A DNA stretch of 64,000 nucleotides from Uloborus plumipes. Lineage: Eukaryota; Arthropoda; Arachnida; Araneae; Uloboridae. Within the stretch, counting starts at the first letter, position 1, and each line of letters begins with the position of its first letter. The notes below the pieces were generated by a model, which was given only the letters and a program-made list of their open reading frames with translations, was not told the DNA's origin and did no database searches. Positions 22,403-34,636 of the stretch are shown piece after piece. The position numbers were made by a program, and so were the translations under genes. The DNA lies in assembly GCA_038373865.1 (NCBI GenBank), contig JAXGGA010001641.1:62001-126000 (forward strand), written 5' to 3'.

Positions 22403-25400
22403 AACGCACTTAAAAGCAAAAATGAAAATGGTATAAAGAGCAGTAGTTCTGTGGCTGACAAAGTGAATCTTCATTGTTGCGAAACAGCAGCAGAGCTTAT
22501 TTTTGTTTTAAAATCCTTAAAACTTAACGGCGCTCCTATTTGTTAACCTCAAAACGGGACGTTTGCTCGTTGTATTTCTTTTTATCACTTTTATTTGCAA
22601 TTTTAATTACATTACTATGATCAACTTTTTGCAAAATCATTCGAATTTGAAAACTCAAACAATCAACCAATCTCTAGTTTTATTATTTAAGATTTTCAGT
22701 TCCACTTTTGACTACAACTTCTCAACTGGTTGTCTAGAATAGAGTGGGCACAGAAGATGTACCTTTCAGAACCTCCCTGTTTCGTTCAAATGTACGAAAA
22801 AAGTACTGTAAGCTCTTGCTTTTCCCGGGGAAATTATGGCTTTTTATGATTAGATCACCCCGTTAAAAAAAAATCTCCCGTTCTACTGGTTTAGTGGTTT
22901 GTGCCAAGCACGTCCAAATAGAGGATCGAATCACACGTTTTTCTGTAAAAGATAATATACTGTTGTCCGCTAGCAAAAATGTCTCCCAATTCAATTAGAA
23001 CTCTTATAGCGCATGTATTGTCTGTAGAAAAAAGAGAAAGAAAAACTATATATACGTAGTGTATGAAAGGAAGGAAAGAACTGAAATGTCCATAGCACCC
23101 TTCAACTTGTACGGTTTGTAATAACACTTGAAATACGGAATAAAGAATTATCGTTTGAATTGCAGGGATTCGGCTTTTCTATCTGTTCTTGTTTCTCTTG
23201 ATTGAACCAATTTGAACCTTATGAAGTGATACCTATCATTTCACATTGAAACTGCTTAAACTTCCTTAAATAAATACCATATGAGCTTATTAACACATTT
23301 AAATTTTCGAGACACAATAAAACTTTCATTCATTTTTAAAGAACTCGATTTTAAGAAGAATAAAAGAAGTTTCGAAATATGTAATCGAAGATTTATGAAC
23401 TTCTTTTTCACTAAATCGTCTACCAACATTGCGAGATAACAAAATATAATTCTATTTTTTTCAAACATTGATATCTTCTTTGAAAGAAAATCCTCCCATT
23501 TGTCAATTATAAAGGAATGCAATGCGGCTGCTTTGATAGCTTTATGCAATTTAATTTTGGGCACTTGCCATGATTTCCTGGTGTGTTAAGATGCTGAAAT
23601 TCGTTATCATGTTTCCAGGAAATTTGCCAACACATTCCCCCCTCATGTACCATTATTAAATCCAAGTATGAATGGTGTTATTGATAAAAGCAAATGTAAT
23701 CAACGAACCGTGAATAATAATGGCACAAATGGTACACAGAAAAGTTTTTATGGCGCTCTTTTAAAAATATTTTAATGGTTTGTAATTGAACATAAGCTTT
23801 CAAATTCGCGCTATCAATTTAAGAAATTGGTTGAAGACTCTAAGTATGATTTTCAATGAAGTCGGAAACAAAATCTGCTAATTTTAGTTAGTCTCGCTAT
23901 TAATTAGTTAGTGTTTTTATGCTAGTTATATTAGTCACTAGCTCCTTCAAGAATGAAAATTGATGTACATGTAATTTCACCATGATAGAAAATTGTGAAT
24001 TTTTTTGCAGCTATGCGAGAATTTAATGTATCTTTTTAAAAACACAGTAAACTATATTATAGATTCACAAGCGCACACAAACATACACAGGCACAGAAAA
24101 GAAAGAATATAAGAGCTAACCAGTTTAACATTGTGTTTTTTTTTCCTTGAAAAGTTCAAAATGAAACAGCCCAAATTGCTAAGTATTTTTCATGCAGACA
24201 TTTTAGTGGGGTATCCCCCAAACCCTAATGTTTGATTCTGATGACATTTGGTGGAGTTTCTTCATAATCCCCTGTTAAACTATTGTAATCATTTGAGGAC
24301 TTTTGTTTTTACTAATAATCTCTGTAAATCTGTTTTTCCTGTCGAATTAGCAGCATGGCAGGAATCACTCTCCGAAGGTGTTTCATTCTTCACACACTTA
24401 TCCACTTTTCTGCATTTCTCAACGTATAAGGTTTGGGTCAAGCATTATTAATTTTCCTAAATATTTATTTATTTAAATTGTAGTTGAATACAATGTATTT
24501 CTAATATATGTGCCTCGCGTTACATTGTCGCATGAAAAATTATTTTCTGAACTTATTATCCCAAATTCAATACGTGCGGGAAAGTAATACGATTTGCTGG
24601 ATAAGGTTAGATTTATTTTTACCCTAGTGAACTTAATTCTGGATACTTTTCAAAGACTTCAACATTAATCATTGTGTAATGAATTATTAGATTGATTTAT
24701 TTAACTTAAATCCTTTATTTATAACTTCTCCAATTTGTATGTACTCAATTCATATGAATATTAAATATTTATAATTTTAATTATCAAGCAATAGCAAATG
24801 TTACCATACCAATAATGTAATATAATTTCACAGTAATGGATCAATATTTTATAATCAATATTAAATCAATTAATAAGTCAATGTTTTAGGAGAGAGTCAT
24901 AACTTTTTTTATCGTAATTCGTTGCCAAAACTATTCATCTAAATAAATCAAAATTCATTCGAAAATGATGATTGTTTATAGTTTGCATTGAAAAAAAGAT
25001 AAATAAAGGTAATGTTCTCATGAAATGAACATAAAAATATTAGCGATGTTATAATTTATTGATTAAAGTGAAATTAACAAATCTAATAATTCATTATACA
25101 ATGTTAAACGACGAAATCTAGAAAAAAATAAAAAGTGTCTAGAAGTAAGTCCACTAGTGTACTATCTTCCATAAACAGATTTAAGTAAAAATCGAATTTC
25201 TGTCAATTTTCCATTCTAAAGTTATCAGTTGGTACTTCCCGTGTGTTGTGTGTTGCGGAATTGTCACAAGAACGAGTGCTGCAAGGGAAAGTATTTTCTT
25301 TCTGTAAAAATTGCAGAGGTAAAATTGTTTTGAATTAGCCCCCCCCCCTTCCCTCCACCCCTCATAAAAAAGGGAAAAAAATCACCATTGCTGTACTTTA

Positions 25401-26003
25401 TTAAAAGTGATTATTTGGAAACAGTTCACTTCGGATTACATTTTGCTGAAGCTTCTAAAAAGTAATTCCCTTTCTAAAAAAGAAACTCTTTTTATAATAG
25501 GGCTCTTAATAAACTCTGTCCCATAACTAGCAAGTGCGTAGCATCGCAATATTCAAGTCTGTTTTAATCAAAAACAATGAGTTTATCGCTTTCTTAAAAT
25601 CACGGAGTTTAATGTTTGCCCATGGTGTTTGTTCTTAATGCGTACGTGAGCATTTTACTTATTCATTAAAACAAACTTTCTAGGTAATTTTAGGTCAGAA
25701 AGCATCAAACTCCGGAGTTAGTATTCGTGTCGCTTATTCCTGTTCGAAACCGAATGTTGACCACGGGGCTCTTAACCTCGTTTTTTGATCTTTCTTCAAC
25801 GGTGTTTCGAATTTGTTGCTTTACGACTCTTAATCAAAACGAAATGCTCCTAATTTACGATTCTTCTGCTTCTAAGGTCAATCGACCCACGCGTATGTGC
25901 AAGTGTTCGAAAACAAATTCTTTACCACTCTTTTCATACAACTTGAGTTAGTTGAAAGTGTTTCTATTTTAAATAACTCTTAGGTTAGTTTTGCTCGCAT
26001 TCC

Positions 26004-26555
26004 CAGAGCCTGATTACCCAAAAGGCACGGGAAGCTTGAGCTTCCCTAAAAATTTTCAGGGGCCCAAAAATAACTGAAAACTTATAATTTAAAATTCTAG
26101 TTTCTGCTTTTAAATGTATATCTAAAGGTAATTGTAAGCATTAGAACTGGTTAAATAAAATTTTTTTGGAAAGTTTTAAAAGTGAAGACACATTTCATGA
26201 AACATTAATCCCATCACAAGCTATTTTTAAATGTGAGATTTGACCCAACTTTTTTGCAATTTATTTTTATTACGTTTTATTAATTCTGTGAAGTAATAAA
26301 TCTAATTTAACATCGAATCATGGAATTGTGATGCAATCGTGTATTATGTATGAAAATTCTAAGTATTAGTGGATGAAGGGGACTTGAATCTGAATTCTGC
26401 TTGGGCAACTCTTAGCAATGATATGTACTCTTATCGAGATTTGTTCTAATATCTCAAGAGATTGTATGGAAATATCCCACCCCTTTCGCCTCAAAAAGTG
26501 AGGGCCTCAAAATGAGACAGAGCTTCCCCTAACTTCACGGTTTAATCGGGCCCTG
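26004..26555. mobile_element. hAT-like non-autonomous element, 552 bp, perfect 8-bp TSD
   Basis: CAGAGCCTGATTA and TAATCGGGCCCTG are inverse with two mismatches. The TSD cgcattcc is at 25996-26003 and 26556-26563. No coding capacity. Confidence 0.85.
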
Positions 26556-27005
26556 CGCATTCCCTTGAGTATCTCATCTTTACGCACATACACTAAAGTT
26601 GAAAATTTGTGATAAACTCTTTGCTGTAGTTATTGATGTAATTGATTAAGAATTAAATAATTGCAAATATGCTGTTAAGAATGTGGAATTGAGAGTTGGT
26701 CTGTCTATCTCTCTGTTTCTCCTTTCTCATTTCTTGAAGAAATTGCTCTGCTAAGCACAAAGGTTTTTTGTGGGCTTATTAGCGAAACTGAGCTATTGTC
26801 ACTACAGGTAGTTGTTTGTAACATCTACAAAATGGTAAATGTTTTATGGTCATCTGTGGAAGGAAAATGTTGAAAAAAAAGTAAAGAAGGAAAGAAAGAA
26901 ACTGACACTCCGGTAGTGCTGAGAGAAGTGAAAAGTTGAACAATTGCGTGTGTATTTCTTGCACGTACATGTACGTATATACATAATATATGTACACATA
27001 TACAG

Positions 27006-27172
27006 AAGTGTCGGTAACGGTAACATTACTCAATTGTTTTCCCCATCTCAAAAAATGCCAAACGCGCCGAAAGAAGTTTTCACTTCAAGGTGTCGGAAAC
27101 GGTAACAGTGTTGCGAGTTCAATTGTTTTTTTTTTTTTCATTTCAAAAAATGTTCAACCTAAATAAATTTTC
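27006..27172. repeat. Diverged tandem duplication (about 82 bp)
   Basis: GTGTCGGTAACGGTAACA at 27008 recurs as GTGTCGGAAACGGTAACA at 27090, each followed by TCAATTGTTTT and CA(T)CTCAAAAAATG-like sequence and TTTTCACTTCA. Confidence 0.7.
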
Positions 27173-30100
27173 ACTTCAGAAAATAATTTGAATGTCGTAT
27201 AAAGTGTAGATTATTTTGAAGAACATACGGTTTCGTCAAGCCATAAGCAATTTATGATTTGAACTCAGTGGCTGATACCACTTTTCTGCTTAGAATGCCA
27301 GTATGAAACTATTCTCTCATGTTTCATTTCTTGATTTGAAGATTTTGTCTTGTTTTGAGCACTTCAGTTAAACTGACCATTAGTCTCAGTACAAAAATGT
27401 TATCTAAGCTTTCCGATATTGAATGCAGAATTATAGATGATTCTTCGTGCTAAGTCTAGAAGAATTCTTTCGTGTCCTGATTACTGAATGAGAGAATTTT
27501 TCATTGCTGATAACATTCTGGTTAATGGCTTTTTAGCTTGATTGAAATGACAGTAGTTAATGACACTGTAACGTCACTCAAATAATCTTTGATGTCACCG
27601 ACACAGAACAGACCCGCTTGTGAACTGACGGTTTGAAGATCAAGTGATGCCATTTTAAATGGATATATTGAAAATTGAGGAGTTTAACACCAAGGTTTTT
27701 TGCTCATTTGCATGGGTGTGATTTTTAAAGCATATATTTGCACTTTTTTCCTAGAATTTGGAACTTTGGCTTCTTAATAGTGATGCATTTAGAAGGGAGA
27801 AACAATTATGTATCATAACATAAAATATGAAGTTTCTAAAACAATAAGGATTTGTATGTGTTCGAACGGTCACTCCCGTAACACGTACAAAACAATATTT
27901 TTAAATACATGTGCTTGTGTAGTTTGATTGAGCAGTTTGTTCCCTTTGATTATGTGAAATTTCTTCTGTTATTAAAACTTTTTGACACTCAGATAAATTT
28001 TAATGGGCGAAACCATCTTTAAGAAGTTTTTTAGATACAGATTAGTTGGTAGATTGACAAATATTTTTTCCTACTTTTGATTCGATCACATTAACGCTGT
28101 ATTTTGAACTGTTCAACTGTGTTCAGTGTTTAGCTCACATGAAAGAAATGAATAAATGTTTATCAAAAAAATTGATAGTGTGAAAAACAAAGAAGTTTTT
28201 TTTTTAATTTCAACACAATGGTACGTAGTTGGTATTCATCGATTTCTTTGAATAACCGCTGATACACACTTGCTGAATACTTTAAAATCTTCCCAAAACT
28301 CTAGTTCTTACGTTAGTTCGTTTCTTGAGTAATATGTATGATTAGGTTTTTTTTTCAGTTAGTGAGCCAAAATTAGCCATACTTCATGTTTTGTTGTTTC
28401 TTATCATCTTTAAAGATGTGACATTAGTCAGATCAACTTCTGTAGGTTGTTGACTGTCAAAAAATCTATGACTAGTTGGGGATCAGCTGTTAAAACCACC
28501 AGTGAAAGTAATATGCATACTTAATATTTGAAGGTTTTTTGAAAAAAATTCTGGTACAGTGTGTTTTGTTAAATTTTTTTTGTGAGAATTTTACACTTAT
28601 CACTAATACCCGAAACCTAAATATACAAATAATACAATATAAAAATCATATATTGTGGTTCACGTTTGGCACATCGAGCTCTAATGGTGATCTGCATATA
28701 TTGAAATCACTTCTAAAATGTGGCACTAAAAGAAAGTGAACTTCGGTACACTATTTTTACTTTTAAAATGTTAAAGTTTTACGTAAGTGCTAGGAAAAAA
28801 TTACAATAAACGTTTTGTTAGTTTCTGACTTCTTTTGGGGAACATCTGCTGCTCACAAAAAAGTTAAAATTGTAGACATTTCAGGATTACTAAATAAAAG
28901 TTTCTGAATTGCAATTCTAGTCATACTCAAAGTGTAAATAAATTCTCGGCTTTGAAGCTTTAAAATTGCGTTATGATGAAAAAATAATAATCACAGTCAT
29001 TACGTTTTCGAGGGTTTTCTGTTCACGAACAAAATCAAAACTTTCAATTTCAAAACTCATTTGTTTGGCTTGTGAAATAATATTAAAATCTGAATCAGAT
29101 ATTTTCTTCCAATGCTCCCCATTAGATTTTAATATTAATTTTTTTCCTCATTACGGTCAACTATAATTTAAAGGTAATAATTGCGGTCGATATAATGGAC
29201 TATAAGAGCCTAAAATATCATCACATCCTTTTGAAAGCCTCATCTTTCGACCGATACGAAATTGGAACTTGGGAAACATATAATTTTAGAGCGGACATAG
29301 CAGCAATTTTACTTGACCTTGAAACTGTATAATTGCTCTCAGCCGTTAAGTTCTGAAAACGGATCTTATACTTTCTTTTTATTTTCCTCCGAATATCTAT
29401 TATTAATGACGCGCAAAAGACATGCACCGACATTAATAATCCGAAACATTTGCCAAAATGTTTATTTGCTCACCAGAAAACTTTTTCTCCGAATTTCAAT
29501 GTATTTCAGAACACCCCTTCACAAAAAAGTTTTATTGTTCCTCTTTTCACTGGAATTTACTTAAAAACTAAGCGAAATGTTTCTTACTGCTTTATTTTCC
29601 TAATAAATAAAATTACGTAAATTTCCTACAAGACTAGGGAGGGGATGTGTAATTATGTATCGCAAGAATATGCAAGTTTGTTATTTTGTCTTACTTCAAC
29701 TTTTTTCAAAGAAAATAACATGGAAAGCTAAAAATGTTGCATTTTTTTTCTCTTTTTATACATTGTAGGAGAGGGTACGCATTTTATTATTAAGAACGTA
29801 TACTCTTTATATGTACATACACACACACATAGCTACACATATAAATATCTACAATCTACGTAAGCAAATAAGTAAATATGTATATCCATATTTATTGCTC
29901 GCGTAAGTCAAGCCTCTGTGTAAGTAACTCCGAATGTAATGCAATTTTGGGAAGAATTAGTTTACTTATAAGGGAACTGGTCTTGAAAAATCGGAATACA
30001 CCTGATTTTCAACAGAAATATTTAAGAAAATACAATATAGAATTTAGTAATTGTTGTCGAAAAAAAAAAACTCCATCTAAAATTAATGTGTAAGCAGCTA

Positions 30101-32145
30101 AAAGATGGTATTAAACATTTTTTTAAAGTTAATACGATGTATATAAGTTTTAGTATTTGGTTATAGAGACTTTTTAGAATCATATTTGAGTTGATTTGAG
30201 TCCAATAAAGCTTTTAATATTTCATCATTTCGTAAGATTGCTCAGAAAAGAAGTAGGAGAGTTAGACTGCCCTCCAGAGGTTTATTACATTTTTTCTTTA
30301 CTTTTCTTCTTTCTTTCTTTTTTCTAATGATAAATTATAAAGAAGAAGAAGGTAAATGAGTTCATGTAAATAATGCTTTCAGCAATTTTTCCAGCATTTT
30401 TCAACCAGAGCATCCCTTTCAACACCTTTAATAACCTCCAAATAAAATACTGAGTGATAACCATAGTAGTTAAAAGCTAAATGATACTAAATAGGGTAAA
30501 ATTGGGTATATATGGGTATGAGTATGTTTATGTATGTTTTGAACGCAATATTGATTCAATAAAATGGCTAACTCAATGAAGGTGGATTTTATCCTGTTTT
30601 TGAAGATTGATTCATAAAAGCTGTTGATTTCCTCAGATTCAAATAACCGGCGTAGACTGTATATTCAAAATGTTTTTGAAAATTTTCAGAAAATCTGCGT
30701 TAACAGTCTTTTGTTTACCCTTAAAGACAATAATGTAATAATAAAAAATCCTACGGAAAGAAACAAAAGTAAAAGATTGGTTTTAGCCAAAGGAACGATA
30801 ATCATCTTTATTCGGTCCACTCCTTCCCTCGCTGGCGATTGAAAAGTCGAATGAATTATGGTAACCCCGTTTCGAAATAAGCTCTTCAGTGGCAGTTGGC
30901 AAAGAAAAACTTCCTGCAAGTCGTGTGCCGAAGCAGAGATTCATTCCTCCACGTGATCCAGGTAGATATGGTTGTTCCTCTGAGGTTCAGCGCGGATCAA
31001 GAGTTTTTCCGCGCTTTCTCTCGCAAAATCTTTGTGTGCCATCTGTTGACGAAGAACCAACAGAAATCATTTTTTCTTATCTGTGCGTCATCTCGAAGTT
31101 CTTTAGATCAATCGAATCGGCAGAAATGAGTTCGAATTCTGTTTGAAAATGGAAAGTTTCACGAGAATTTATTGTTGTGAAAGTAGAGAATTTGATGAAA
31201 AATAGTTCTAGGAATGAAAGTTGTAGTTTTTATTTTTGGAAATTACGAAGGTTAGAACACGTGATGACAGTTCCATTTGAATCAATTTTTTTCAAGAGGA
31301 ATCTTACTATACAATTTTAGATATTTGATGAAAAAGACATTCCAATATGACTGACATCTGTTTTACTTATTATTTTGATTATCTATGAAGTATGTTATAT
31401 TCTCTGAAGATATCCATTTTTTAATTTTAGAATCAATATTCTACGAAGGATATAAATGTATTAAAAACTAAAAACATTATTTTTCTTCCTAACGAGTTGA
31501 AACTCTGTGCAGTGTGGAATACCATTTTACCGAAATGTATTCCAAACTAAGACACATTTAGTGCTATTACGTAACGTGTGGCGTTTATGCACTAAACTTA
31601 AACTCAGAGTGAAAATTAATTTGCCGCTCTACAATTCCAGCGATTAATAATTTTTTTTTAAAATAATTTCTGAGAATTAGTGCGTGAAGCATCTCTATCA
31701 TACTGTGAGACAGTTTTTCCGGCATCTGCATAGCGAAGAAGGAGAAAACAAAAACCTTTTTCATGCGGTGTTGACTTTAAAACTGATTTTGAACTTGATG
31801 ATCAATCACTGGATTCGGTTCAGCAGCGCTATTTGAACGTACTAAAGCTTGTTTTATCTTGGAAGGATTCATGAGTCATTATGATTTATTTGGTTGATAA
31901 ACACCGGGTTTGGTTTTCCTCGCCGTGCCTCGTTGACCAGCAGGTGTAAACTGTCCTGTGGAGTATTTGTTTCGTTTTGTGTTAGCATATGCCACCATTT
32001 GCATTTTTGAAGAAAAATCCTCCACATGTAAGTATTTCGGTTATTTTAATGTCTTTGAACGAATCTTTTTAGTGAAAAATACTTTTGCTAAAAAGTGATT
32101 ATTATTTATTTTAATTTTTAACCTTTTATTTTTTACTTTTAAATA

Positions 32146-32610
32146 CACTAAAATTGAATGTAATTTTTACAGTATGATACAGATAATTTTATAGTAATAG
32201 ACTGTAAAAATTGCTAATTTTACAGTAGTAAACTGTAAAATTACTAGTTTTACAGTACTAAACTGTAAAATTGTTAATTTTACAGTAACAAACTGTAAAA
32301 TTTCTACTTTTACTGCACTAAACTAAAATTGCCAATTTCACAGTAATAAACTGTAAAATTACTAATTTAACAGTTTATTACAGTGCATTTTACAGTTTTA
32401 AACTGGAACCTCTGCTGCCAGTATTATACTGTTGTTTGTACAGCATAATACGGCTAAATTTTACGGCGATAAACTGTGAAATTGCTAAGGCTACTGTAAG
32501 AAACTAAAATAGCTAGTTTTGCAGTTTATTACTGTGCATTTTACAGCTTCAAATTGGAACCTTGGCTGCTAGTATTATACTGCAAAAACAACACTTCATT
32601 TTTTGCAGTG
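32146..32610. mobile_element. MITE family 1, copy e
   Basis: TA on both sides (32144-32145 and 32611-32612). Ends CACTAAAATTGAATG and CACTTCATTTTTTGCAGTG. This is the longest uninterrupted copy (465 bp); the extra length is additional CTGTAAAATTGCTA / TAATTTTACAG units. Confidence 0.75.
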
Positions 32611-34330
32611 TAGTTATTACTTTTTAGGGAAATGTAAAAGCGTGTTTTATATTTGTTTTACAGTTTGGAAATGTAAAATATTTCTTCCTGCACTTTTAAT
32701 GTGTTCCACGTTTGACAAAGGAGATGAAAACGAAGAGATATTAATGAGAGACAATATAATAAGATTACGGAAGATCAGGAAATAAAAGAAAGTGTAACTT
32801 CGTCTGTTAAGTTTTCTTTTTCTTTCTTTTTTTATGAACTAGGTTCTTTTTTTCGAAAGAGATATAAAGGTGTTTTTGATTTTTAAAAAAAGTTATTCGG
32901 CAGTTGTAAAAAAAATGTTTGCGTTCTTAATTAGTTCCACATTTGAGAAAGAAAATGAAAATTATTGGATAAAAGTAATTAATTGATGAGAATAATTACA
33001 GAAGATCGAAAGAGAGAGGGGGGGGGGGAGAAGAGGAGAGTAACAATGGGATTTTTTCTTTTTTCATTGCTGTTTATTTTTTCATTTTCTTACTTTTGAA
33101 AGACATAAAAGTTGGGTCTTTTAGCTATTTTTTTTTACAATTTCGCAATTGTCAAACATTTTGTTTACATTTTGAATCAGTTCCACATTTTATCACAGAT
33201 GATGAAAATTATTAATTGATTAGAATGTTTACAAAAGGTCGAATTAGAGAAGAGAAATTCTGGGACATTTCTTCTCTTTCTTTCTTCTTATTTGATTTTG
33301 CATATTTTAAACTTTTAACCGGATACGTCTCTCTCCAGAAAGACGTAGAAGGTTCATATATATATGTGTTTTTATAGTTTTGAAAATGTAATATATTTAC
33401 ATTCGTTTTTAATCTCGTTCATGCTTGTCAAAAGAAATAAATAGATAAATAAATAAATAATTAGAATAATTACATACGAGCAAGGGTGGGACAAAATTAG
33501 GAAAATATCTTTTACAGATTTTTCTTTATTTCTTTCTCCCTCTCTCTCTTTTTTGAGTTGTGACATATTGAGTTGAAAACATATTGCTATATGTTTTCTT
33601 TCTGGACCTCAAACGTCGCGTAGTCTCCATTTCAAATTGGCTGTCTGCCAATGTCTCACGTCTACCAGCCTTTGCTCCTCTGCCATGCATAATTGCATGG
33701 CGCGGTACTGGCGCTATCTGTTGAGTTGCTGGGTGACCAATGTGGAATACAGATGTGTGTTCTTGGTGAGGTCCGGGTCTTCCTTAATGGTGACAGGGTA
33801 CTTTATCCTCTGAGTCGAAAGTACTTTAAGGCTCGGGGGCAAAGTTAGGTTGTGCGCTCTCGGACGTATGCCACACACTTATCGCAATTCGCCATTGCGA
33901 AAAACATAATATTAATTCTAAATGTCAAAATTCAAAATTTTTACCTTCGTGTTTTTTCTAATTTTGTTTTCTTTTCTTACCTTTGCGAGCGATGTAAAAG
34001 GGTGCTTTAGGTACTTTTTAAAACAATTTCGTACTTTTTCAACATTTTGCTTTCGTTTTTAATCAGTTCCACATGAAAAACAATCAGAAATTTGCTTCTT
34101 TCTTTCTTTTCTCGTTTTTTTTTGTAAATCTTCTTTCTTTTTTCTTTTCTTTTTTCTTCAATTTCTCTTTTCTTTTTCTTTCTTTTTTTAAAAACTTTTA
34201 ACTGAATATTACTCTTGAGAAGGATGTAAAAGTGTCTTCTAGATGCATTTTTATAGTTTCGAAAATGTAAAAACTTTCACATGCGTTTTCAATAAAATTC
34301 GCGCTTGTCAAGGTTCAAGCAAGACGAGTG
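32611..34330. repeat. Degenerate tandem array, unit about 240 bp
   Basis: A marker block (TTCCACATTTGA/TTGTCAAAG followed by ATGAAAATTATT-like sequence) recurs near 32707, 32935, 33181, 33418, 34067 and 34297. Between blocks come polypyrimidine runs (TTCTTTCTTT) and GACATAAAAG-like segments. Spacing is 228-246 bp except where a GC-richer island (33600-33905) interrupts. Confidence 0.55.
33600..33905. other. GC-richer island of unknown nature
   Basis: About 300 bp of markedly higher GC interrupts the degenerate array. It includes the hairpin GCCATGCA-TAAT-TGCATGGC (33682-33701). No open frame of note and no clear target duplication. Confidence 0.4.
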
Positions 34331-34524
34331 TTCTTACTGTGTATGTTCCCCTTTTTCCTACCTAGAAAATCTATTTAAAAAATGCAAAACTCTTTTAGAC
34401 CTGAATTTACAATTCCTGTTCGTGTAATAGTATATTTTAATCCACAGCATCCTTAATCCACAGCATCCTATCATATATCTCATAACATTCATATATCTCA
34501 TAACGTGCCCTTCCTTACCTGTAG

Positions 34525-34635
34525 CGAGTGCCCCCGCACAGCGTGTTTGCGGACATGGCAGAGCGACTTATAAGGCGAAGTGGCCTTCTGCCCCGGGCTA
34601 CAGACGCAGCCTTAAAACCGTCTGGCCTCCAATAA
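34525..34635 (+). CDS. Candidate alternative terminal exon with poly(A) signal
   Basis: A pyrimidine-rich stretch ending ACCTGTAG is followed at once by 36 open codons and TAA. The frame begins in phase 0, which is what exon 2 would need. The peptide starts RVPPHSVFADMAERLIRRSG and ends ATDAALKPSGLQ. The stop overlaps AATAAA (34631-34636), and a T/GT-rich stretch follows (about 34650-34690), as expected of a polyadenylation site. The island is clearly GC-rich within very AT-rich intron. It could instead be a conserved non-coding island or a transposon fragment; no transcript evidence is available. Confidence 0.25.
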   Translation, partial: RVPPHSVFADMAERLIRRSGLLPRATDAALKPSGLQ

Positions 34636-34636
34636 A
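34631..34636 (+). terminator. Possible polyadenylation signal AATAAA
   Basis: AATAAA overlaps the TAA stop of the candidate last exon and is followed within about 20-55 bases by a GT/T-rich stretch. The hexamer is common by chance in AT-rich DNA, so its value rests on the open frame and acceptor just upstream. Confidence 0.25.
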
